Shown: positions 1 to 5,172 of the stretch, piece by piece | Numbering within the stretch: the stretch's first letter is position 1 | Layout: the number at the start of each line of letters is the position of its first letter | Source of the DNA: Candidatus Zixiibacteriota bacterium | GTDB taxonomy: Bacteria; Zixibacteria; MSB-5A5; GN15; FEB-12 | NCBI GenBank assembly: GCA_022564135.1 | Contig: JADFLZ010000191.1 | Coordinates: 1-5,172, forward strand | DNA length: 5,172 nucleotides | Direction of reading: 5' to 3' | The notes under the pieces: generated by a model | Told to the model about the DNA's origin: nothing | Database searches by the model: none | Seen by the model: the letters and a program-made list of their open reading frames with translations, nothing else | Translations under genes and position numbers: made by a program

Positions 1-618
1 ACGGCAGCTTTTCTGGACGTCACCCGCAGAGATATAGAAAAATTAGTGGCTGAGATTCGTAAGAGCCAGGCTTCAAGGGAGTCGCTTAAAGAATTTCATG
101 ATAAAATCAAGAAAAACCAGGAAGAGGTAAAAAAGCGACTGGACAAAATGAGCAAAGAGCCGTCATTGACTGAACTAAAAGCCGGCGACCGGGTGCATGT
201 TTTATCGTTTAATAAAGATGGCGAGATTGAGCAGCTTCTGGGAAATGACAAGGCCAAAGTAAGAATTGGCAATATCGTTACCACCGTTGAGCTGCGAAAT
301 CTGTCCCAGAGCCAGGCAGCTCCGCTTAAAAGTTACGGCAGAGCTAAGCCAGCTGCCAGAATCGAGACCTCTGTTGCTCCGGAAATTCACCTGCGGGGCA
401 TGACAGTTGAGGAAGCACTCGAAAAACTTGATAAATATCTTGACCAGGCTGTTGTGGCCGGGCTGGGGCGGATTTATGTTATACATGGCAAAGGCACCGG
501 CACTCTCAGACGTATACTTAGTGATTTCCTGATGAAACATCCTGAAGTAGATTCTATGCGGCTGGGAGACTGGAACGAAGGCGGCGCCGGTGTAACGGTG
601 GTAAAACTTAAGGATTAG
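1..618 (+). CDS. mutS2: MutS2 family protein, C-terminal part (5' end off the window)
   Basis: The frame is open from base 1 (Thr-Ala-Ala-Phe-Leu-Asp...), so the first possible start, GTG at 46, is not the real start. The gene enters from the left and only its last 205 codons are present; the family is usually about 780 residues. Visible parts in order are a charged helical linker (codons about 15-55, rich in Lys/Glu), a KOW-like beta segment (codons about 60-101, starting KAGDRVHV) and a C-terminal Smr domain (codons about 129-205). The Smr domain has IHLRGMTVEEA, the hallmark HGKGTG at 484-501 and the terminal GGAGVTVVKL. The MutS-like ATPase core lies outside. MutS2 proteins were first linked to suppressing recombination. 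In Bacillus subtilis MutS2 is reported to recognise collided ribosomes, with KOW and Smr domains involved. Which role holds here is inference. It ends 6 nt before dnaG, suggesting one operon. Identity is firm from the KOW-Smr arrangement. Confidence 0.93.
   Translation, partial: TAAFLDVTRRDIEKLVAEIRKSQASRESLKEFHDKIKKNQEEVKKRLDKMSKEPSLTELKAGDRVHVLSFNKDGEIEQLLGNDKAKVRIGNIVTTVELRNLSQSQAAPLKSYGRAKPAARIETSVAPEIHLRGMTVEEALEKLDKYLDQAVVAGLGRIYVIHGKGTGTLRRILSDFLMKHPEVDSMRLGDWNEGGAGVTVVKLKD
610..614 (+). promoter_or_regulatory. Probable ribosome binding site for dnaG
   Basis: AAGGA lies inside the last codons of mutS2, 10 nt before the ATG at 625. It is a fair Shine-Dalgarno match with slightly long spacing. 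It supports the 625 start, which also gives the expected DnaG N-terminus. Confidence 0.45.
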
Positions 619-624
619 CAGTAG

Positions 625-2358
625 ATGATTCCGCAGGAAACCATAGAGCAGATCAGACAGGCGACTGACATCGCCGATCTGATAAGCGGCTATATCCGCC
701 TCAAAAAACGAGGCCGCAACTATCTGGCCCTCTGCCCCTTTCATACCGAGCGCACGGCATCTTTTTCTGTTTCACAGGACAAACAAATTTTTCACTGCTT
801 TGGCTGTGGCAAAGGGGGCAATGTCTTTTCATTTCTGATGGAGCATGAACGGATGTCATTTGTGGAAGCTGTCAAAGAACTGGCACAAAAAGCGAATATC
901 ATCATAAAAGAAGATAAAGGCAGCGATTTCAAACGTGATTTAATAGAGCGCATCAGCTATGCCAATCAGGTGGCAGTTGAATATTTCAGAGAAACTCTCC
1001 GGCAGGATAAATTTAAAATCGTTTTAGAAGATTATCTGAAAGGCAAAAGAAAAATAACTTCTGAATCTATAGAAACTTTCAAATTAGGTCTGGCCGGAGA
1101 TGAATGGGAAGGTCTGCTCAGGCATGCTAAAAGAAAAGACATATCAGAAGATGAAATGGTCAGAGCCGGACTTGCTATACATAACCAAAGCAAAAATTCT
1201 CACTACGACCGTTTCCGCCATCGGCTGATGATTCCCATTTATAATCTGAGCGGCAAACCGATCGCCTTTGGCGGCCGGACGCTAAAAAAAGATGAGCCGG
1301 CCAAATATATTAATTCTCCGGAGACTCCGCTTTATCGAAAAGGGTACGTTCTCTATGGTCTCAGCGATTCCAAAGATCATATCCGCAAAAGTAATTTTGC
1401 TTATGTGGTAGAGGGCTACTTCGACTTGATTTCACTCTGGCAGGCCGGCATAAAAAACGTGGTGGCTTCATCGGGGACAGCTTTCACTCTGCAGCAGGCG
1501 CGGCTATTGGGACGTTTTGCAGAAGAAGTTTACTTATTCTTTGACTCCGACTCGGCCGGGGAAAAAGCAGCGCTTAAGTCGGTAGACGTGCTCTACGACG
1601 CCGGGCTGGAAGTTAAAATTATAACTTATCCCAAAGGCGAAGATCCGGATTCTCTGGCTAACAAATATGGCTCTGATAAGATTGAAGAATTAAAAAATGA
1701 AGCACTGGGCTTTATTCCATTCAGATTAAAAAACATTTACGTCAGCAAGTCAGGCATAATAGACCGGGAGAAACTGATCAAAGAATTTCAACTGATCGGC
1801 AATAAAATAGGTGACACCACCCGGCGAACACTCTTTTTTGATGAAGCCGCTGACGAAATGGGTCTGAATCAGGCGATATTTCAAACACAAATTCAGGCGC
1901 CAAAAACCGTCACCGTCGAGAATTCTTCAGCTCAGCAGAAGTTTAACCCTGTAGAATCCGGCCTTCTTTCGCTATTGTTTCATTCTCCGGGTTCGACTGA
2001 TGAAATTTTTGAGCTGATATCCCCTGACGATTTTGACTCTAAAGCGTTGGGGCGGCTTTATTCGGCTATGATTGACCAGTACCGGGTGGTCGGGAATATC
2101 GAGGCCCGCGCCCTGATTGATGCAGCCGGGGACGAAGAGCTAAAACAACTTATAGCCAGAATTGCGGCTTTGGAATGGCCTGCTGACCAGATAGAGAGCG
2201 AAACTGCGGCGCATGCCCGAATAATCGTCGAAAATAAGAAAGTAGTCGTCAGAAACCGCCTGCAGCTGCAATTAGCCGAAGCCGAGGCCAAGGGAGACAG
2301 AGAAAAAGCCGATACTATATTAGACGAATTGAAAAGCTACGGAATAGATTATAAATAA
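625..2358 (+). CDS. dnaG: DNA primase DnaG
   Basis: This is the replication primase that makes RNA primers for Okazaki fragments at the fork, working with the replicative helicase DnaB. The 577-residue product is near the usual length of about 600. The N-terminus MIPQETIEQI is typical of the family. A CHC2 zinc finger follows, with ligands Cys37, His40, Cys58 and Cys61. The catalytic core includes RFRHRLMIPI (196-205), FGGR (215-218) and KYINSPETPLY (227-237). The Toprim fold has its acidic residues at Glu263 (VEGYFD) and Asp307/Asp309 (FFDSDSAG). All metal-binding acids are present. The region after about residue 430 is a divergent helical helicase-binding domain, recognised mainly by position. 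Small departures from consensus are ERTASF for EKTPSF in the zinc finger and ASSGTAFT for ASLGTALT in Toprim; neither touches a catalytic residue. The gene sits between mutS2 (6-nt gap) and recN (1-base overlap), so it is probably co-transcribed and coupled to recN. Confidence 0.97.
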   Translation: MIPQETIEQIRQATDIADLISGYIRLKKRGRNYLALCPFHTERTASFSVSQDKQIFHCFGCGKGGNVFSFLMEHERMSFVEAVKELAQKANIIIKEDKGSDFKRDLIERISYANQVAVEYFRETLRQDKFKIVLEDYLKGKRKITSESIETFKLGLAGDEWEGLLRHAKRKDISEDEMVRAGLAIHNQSKNSHYDRFRHRLMIPIYNLSGKPIAFGGRTLKKDEPAKYINSPETPLYRKGYVLYGLSDSKDHIRKSNFAYVVEGYFDLISLWQAGIKNVVASSGTAFTLQQARLLGRFAEEVYLFFDSDSAGEKAALKSVDVLYDAGLEVKIITYPKGEDPDSLANKYGSDKIEELKNEALGFIPFRLKNIYVSKSGIIDREKLIKEFQLIGNKIGDTTRRTLFFDEAADEMGLNQAIFQTQIQAPKTVTVENSSAQQKFNPVESGLLSLLFHSPGSTDEIFELISPDDFDSKALGRLYSAMIDQYRVVGNIEARALIDAAGDEELKQLIARIAALEWPADQIESETAAHARIIVENKKVVVRNRLQLQLAEAEAKGDREKADTILDELKSYGIDYK

Positions 2359-2360
2359 TG
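2356..2360 (+). promoter_or_regulatory. TAATG stop/start overlap coupling dnaG to recN
   Basis: The dnaG stop TAA (2356-2358) shares its last A with the recN ATG (2358-2360). No good Shine-Dalgarno sequence is seen just upstream; the nearest purine run, GGAA at 2341-2344, is 13 nt away. Restarting by ribosomes that finish dnaG is therefore the likely way recN is translated. The overlap is seen directly; the coupling is inferred. Confidence 0.7.
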
Positions 2361-4022
2361 CTAAAAAAACTGATTATCGAAAATATCGCTCTGGTTCCTT
2401 ATACCGAAATAGTTTTTGGAAACGGCCTTTCGGTGCTTACCGGAGAGACCGGCGCCGGAAAATCTATTATTGTAACTGCCCTGTCTCTGGCTCTGGGTGA
2501 ACGGGCGGATAAAGATAATATCCGTCATGATGAAGTTTATGGCAGTGTTACCGCGGTTTTTGATATCTCCAATATGCCAACCTCATACAAGCGACAGCAC
2601 GATATTTTGATAGAAGACAATAAAATAACTATCGAGCGGATTATCTCCCGTGATTCTTCATCCAGGATATTGATTAACGGCAAAGGCTCGACCCTTCATC
2701 ATCTCGAGCAGGTGACCGCCCCACTGGCAGAAATAATGGGACAGCACTCCAATCAGATGCTGATGAATGAAGAAAACCATCTGGATTTCTTAGATGATTT
2801 TGGCGGCATCACTCCTCTTAGGGAAACTATTTCAGAAATTTTCTATGACTGGAAGAGAGTCACCGAAGAGCTGCGAAGAACTCTGATCAAACATGAAGAA
2901 CTGGCGCACGAAAGAGACCTCTTGCTGTTTCAAAAAAGTGAAATTGAAAAAGCGAGTATAACCGTCGGTGAAGAAGAAAATCTTAACGAAGAGCGGCGAA
3001 TTTTGGATTCTGCCCGCTCGCTTTTGCGTTCAGCCGCCCTCATAAAAACGCTTTTGGATGATCAGGAAAATTCTGCCTTAGAGCAGCTTGGTGTTGTCCA
3101 GAAAGAGCTGCAGCGGATGTCCGATGTTGATTCGAAACTTGTCAAAACAGTCGAGCAGCTTAATGACTCGGTAATACAGCTGCAGGAACTTTCTCAGTCT
3201 ATTGAACAGTATGGTTCGGCAGTTGCCGATGATCCGACCCGGCTGGAAGATATAAATCTGAGGCTTGATGAAATTTACCGGCTTAAGAAAAAATATGGCG
3301 GTTCGGAAAAAGCAATTGTCGGGACTCTGGATGTAATCAACAGCAAGCTTGGTGACAGACCGGATATAAATGTGCTGACCAGTAAACTTGAAGCTGAATG
3401 TAACAGACTTCAAAAAGAGTACCGGGAACAGGCCTTAAAAATTTCTGATACGCGCAAGAAAACAGCCGCCTATCTGGAAAAATTGGTAGTTAAAGAACTA
3501 ACGGAACTGGCCATTGATAAGCCGCAATTTGAATTTGAATTTGTTTATACAGATGACCCTGATGGTATTGTTATTGATGACAGGGCGGTGAAAGCATTTC
3601 CTGAAGGCCTGGAAAAAGGCCGCATAATGTTTTCAGCAAACGAAGGCGAACCACTAAAGCCGCTGGTCAAGTGCGCTTCGGGAGGGGAAATATCCAGGAT
3701 TCTATTAGCCCTCAAATCGGCAGCCAAGAATTCGAACAAAACCAGTCACGCTCTGATGGTCTTTGACGAAGTTGATTCCGGAATCGGCGGACGGACTGCG
3801 GCAGAAGTCGGCAGCAAACTCAAAAAACTTTCACAGCAGGGCCAGGTACTGGTCATCACGCATCTGCATCAGATAGCCAGACTGGCCACCCATCATTATC
3901 TGGCTGAGAAGACTTCTGCTTTCGGAAGGTCAACTATTTCAGTCAATAAGCTGGAAAAGCCGGCCATTGCCGCTGAGCTTGAGCGTATGGTGGCCCTGCC
4001 GCAAACGTCCAAGTCTTTATAA
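2358..4022 (+). CDS. recN: DNA repair protein RecN (SMC-like ATPase)
   Basis: RecN is a cytoplasmic SMC-like ATPase that acts early in recombinational repair of double-strand breaks. The 554-residue product has the full ABC ATPase set: Walker A GETGAGKS (29-36), a Q-loop in MGQHSNQ (Gln129), the signature ASGGEISR (440-447), Walker B with D-loop MVFDEVDSGIGG (467-478), and an H-loop in VITHLHQIA (His502). Between the ATPase halves is a shorter coiled-coil arm than in true SMC proteins. It carries RecN-specific stretches near 204-216 (GEEENLNEERRIL) and 291-317 (DDPTRLEDINLRLDEI then KKKYGG). The start at 2358 gives the canonical MLKKLIIENIALV N-terminus. The C-terminus stops soon after LERMVALP and looks roughly 7-15 residues shorter than usual, ending in the overlap with the convergent lyase gene. 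RecN is SOS-controlled in many bacteria, but no LexA site can be assigned here because the operon promoter is outside the window. Confidence 0.97.
   Translation: MLKKLIIENIALVPYTEIVFGNGLSVLTGETGAGKSIIVTALSLALGERADKDNIRHDEVYGSVTAVFDISNMPTSYKRQHDILIEDNKITIERIISRDSSSRILINGKGSTLHHLEQVTAPLAEIMGQHSNQMLMNEENHLDFLDDFGGITPLRETISEIFYDWKRVTEELRRTLIKHEELAHERDLLLFQKSEIEKASITVGEEENLNEERRILDSARSLLRSAALIKTLLDDQENSALEQLGVVQKELQRMSDVDSKLVKTVEQLNDSVIQLQELSQSIEQYGSAVADDPTRLEDINLRLDEIYRLKKKYGGSEKAIVGTLDVINSKLGDRPDINVLTSKLEAECNRLQKEYREQALKISDTRKKTAAYLEKLVVKELTELAIDKPQFEFEFVYTDDPDGIVIDDRAVKAFPEGLEKGRIMFSANEGEPLKPLVKCASGGEISRILLALKSAAKNSNKTSHALMVFDEVDSGIGGRTAAEVGSKLKKLSQQGQVLVITHLHQIARLATHHYLAEKTSAFGRSTISVNKLEKPAIAAELERMVALPQTSKSL
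4017..4022. other. Convergent overlap: palindromic TTATAA holding both stop codons
   Basis: recN on + ends Leu(TTA)-TAA, and the lyase gene on - also ends Leu(TTA)-TAA, on the same six bases. Each gene's last sense codon is the antisense of the other's stop. No intergenic space exists. I see no convincing intrinsic terminator hairpin with a U-tract on either strand nearby, so any transcription termination must occur within the facing gene or by another mechanism. Confidence 0.95.
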
Positions 4023-5090
4023 TTTTATTTCGCCGACAGCTTTCTCGACTTCTTCAACAATCACACCGCTGCGCACGATTTCTACCATATTATCAATGTC
4101 GGGATAGAGCGGCCTGTCGTCGATAAGCCGCTCGACCACTTTTCTAATGACCGGATAAGCGCTCTCTGTGCCTTTGCCTCCTTTTTCAGGACGGCGGAAA
4201 TCCAGCGCCTGAGCGGCGCACATCAGCTGAATGGCCACTACTATTTCTGTGTTGCGGACTATTTCCGTAAGTTTTTTGGCTGTTATCGAGCCCATGCAGA
4301 CATGGTCTTCCTGGTCGGCCGAGACCGAGATAGAATCAACAACGCCTGGATGAGAGAGTATCTTATTTTCTGAAACGAGCGCTGCGGCTGAATATTGCGC
4401 CACCATCAGGCCGGAATTCAGCCCCTTGCCCTCTACCAGAAAATCGGGCAGCCCTGACAAAGTCGGGTTGAGCAGTCGGTTGGTATGGCGTTCTGAAAGC
4501 GAAGCGATTTCTGAAATTCCGATAGCCAGAAAATCCTGCGCCATTGCTGCCGCCTGGCCGTGGAAATTTCCGGCCGCGACATAGTCGCCTTGGTCTGTAA
4601 AAAACAGCGGATTATCGCAGACACCGTTGGCTTCACGCAGATGAACATCAGCTGCATATTTAATGGCGTCAAGCGACGGCCCGAAAATCTGCGGGGCACA
4701 GCGAAGTGAATAGGCATCCTGTACTTTGCCTCTGTTGGCTGGAATCGTCTGGGAACCATCGACTAAGGTTCGCAGGTTTTCGGCGGTTACAATCTGACCG
4801 CGATGTTTTCGTATTTCGTGAGCGCGTTTATCCAGCCCTACTATATTAGAGCCGACAGTGTCGAGAGTCATGGCTATGGCTATCAGCGCATTCTTGGCCA
4901 GTTTGATAGAGTCAAAAACAGCCAGGGTGCCTACTCCGCTGAAAGCATCGGTACCGTTTATCAAACCAAGTCCTTCTTTAAGTGATAACACCACCGGCGT
5001 TATGCCGGCCGCTTTCATAGCCGCGGCTCCGCTGATTCGTTTGCCCTGATAGTCGGCGCGACCTTCCCCCATGACAACTTCGGCAATCAT
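4017..5090 (-). CDS. hutH: Histidine ammonia-lyase-like aromatic amino acid lyase, C-terminal part
   Basis: The 357 codons from ATG at 5090 are the C-terminal two thirds of a MIO-dependent aromatic amino acid lyase (family about 500 residues). Such enzymes remove ammonia from histidine (to urocanate, the first Hut step), phenylalanine or tyrosine. Residues counted from this ATG match the active site known from Pseudomonas putida HutH: Asn45 in LINGTDA (Asn195), Tyr127 and Arg130 in VQDAYSLRCAPQ (Tyr280, Arg283), Phe176 in GNFHGQ (Phe329) and Glu261 in DQEDHVCMG (Glu414). The ATG at 5090 is almost certainly not the native start. Similarity continues upstream through the Thr-Ser-Gly cofactor triad to the window edge, interrupted by two stop codons. 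A product starting here would lack the triad and should be inactive. The residues that choose between histidine and Phe/Tyr lie beyond the window, so hutH is the best guess and PAL/TAL or an aminomutase cannot be excluded. It faces recN convergently and is an independent transcription unit. Confidence 0.85.
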   Translation of the reverse strand: MIAEVVMGEGRADYQGKRISGAAAMKAAGITPVVLSLKEGLGLINGTDAFSGVGTLAVFDSIKLAKNALIAIAMTLDTVGSNIVGLDKRAHEIRKHRGQIVTAENLRTLVDGSQTIPANRGKVQDAYSLRCAPQIFGPSLDAIKYAADVHLREANGVCDNPLFFTDQGDYVAAGNFHGQAAAMAQDFLAIGISEIASLSERHTNRLLNPTLSGLPDFLVEGKGLNSGLMVAQYSAAALVSENKILSHPGVVDSISVSADQEDHVCMGSITAKKLTEIVRNTEIVVAIQLMCAAQALDFRRPEKGGKGTESAYPVIRKVVERLIDDRPLYPDIDNMVEIVRSGVIVEEVEKAVGEIKL

Positions 5091-5172
5091 CGATAGCGGT
5101 GACAGATCGCCCGAGGTGCCCAGCGAGCCCTTTTACTAGACTACCGGATGGACCTGTTGGTTCAGCATTTCT
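5091..5172 (-). pseudogene. hutH: Upstream continuation of the ammonia-lyase gene, interrupted by two in-frame stops
   Basis: The same frame as the downstream lyase reads EMLNQQVHPVV, stop, stop, KGSLGTSGDLSPLS, then Met at 5090. The family pattern here is roughly MLN-x-x-V-x-P-V-V-P-x-KGS-(V/L)-G-(A/T)-SG-DL-x-PL, so both sides of the stops match and no frame shift is needed. GTSGDL is complement of about 5122-5105, and Thr-Ser-Gly would form the MIO cofactor. Between the stops and 5090 there is no in-frame ATG, GTG or TTG, so no usual restart could include the triad. The gene's first 130 or so codons lie off the window. Whether this is a true pseudogene or a sequence error close to a contig end cannot be told from these bases. 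Confidence 0.7.
5133..5138 (-). other. Tandem in-frame stop codons TAG TAA within the lyase frame
   Basis: Read on the - strand, TAG (5138-5136) and TAA (5135-5133) follow GTA GTC and precede AAG GGC. They occupy exactly the two positions where family members have Pro and a variable residue, so the codon count is preserved. Turning a Pro codon (CCN) into TAG needs at least two changes, plus at least one more for TAA. Confidence 0.9.

Noticed and set aside
202..744. 180-codon open frame on the - strand across the mutS2/dnaG junction
   Set aside because: It lies wholly antisense to two well-recognised genes, resembles no family I know and has no ribosome binding site of note. It is best read as a chance antisense frame.
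3078..3413. 111-codon frame antisense to the recN coiled-coil region
   Set aside because: The recN frame here carries family-specific motifs. The antisense product is not recognisable.
3962..3994. GGCCA...TGGCC inverted repeat as a terminator for the lyase transcript
   Set aside because: A 5-bp stem with a loop of more than 20 bases and no following U-tract is too weak, and it lies in conserved recN coding sequence.
4433..4759. 108-codon frame on the - strand within the lyase gene
   Set aside because: It is an alternative frame of the clearly conserved lyase coding region, with Arg/Pro-rich composition typical of a shadow frame.
4803..5049. Small + strand frames (60 and 63 codons) antisense to the lyase
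   Set aside because: They overlap conserved lyase sequence including the LINGTDA active-site region, and show no independent gene signals.
5133..5138. Pyrrolysine or other stop-codon recoding at TAG TAA
   Set aside because: Tandem TAG and TAA would both need reading through. mutS2 ends in TAG and dnaG, recN and the lyase end in TAA at sensible family end points, so the standard code applies. No recoding element is visible.

Overview
The window looks like a chromosomal segment, or a short metagenomic contig, from an uncultivated free-living bacterium. Three genes of core DNA and translation maintenance lie on the + strand: the 3' end of mutS2, a complete dnaG and a complete recN. They meet the 3' part of an aromatic amino acid ammonia-lyase gene (hutH-like) on the - strand. 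Base composition looks moderate (roughly 45-50% GC by eye) and even throughout, with no sign of mobile DNA. The DnaG and RecN wording fits a Gram-negative, FCB/Zixibacteria-like or other candidate-phylum lineage, but that is a weak inference. All visible gene ends use TAA or TAG as true stops, so the code is standard.

Layout: 1-618 is the end of MutS2 (linker, KOW-like segment, Smr domain). After a 6-nt gap, 625-2358 is DNA primase DnaG, with zinc finger, Toprim core and a divergent C-terminal helicase-binding region. Its stop overlaps the start of recN by one base (TAATG), and recN fills 2358-4022. The three genes look like one operon; its promoter is not in the window. From the right, the lyase gene runs from the window edge down to 4017. 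It ends inside the last codons of recN, through a 6-bp palindrome that holds both stop codons.

Functionally, the + operon groups a collision-sensing/Smr protein, the replication primase and an SMC-like double-strand-break repair ATPase. The - strand gene belongs to amino acid (probably histidine) breakdown and has no obvious link to them.

The most unusual point is in the lyase gene. Its frame continues with good family similarity to the right edge of the window, including the MIO cofactor triad as Thr-Ser-Gly. It is broken by two adjacent stop codons (TAG TAA, complement of 5133-5138), exactly where the family normally has Pro-X just before the GSLG motif. Either this is a sequence error near a contig end or a real disruption that removes the cofactor-forming region from any restart product. 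I see no novel defence, mobile or RNA system here.
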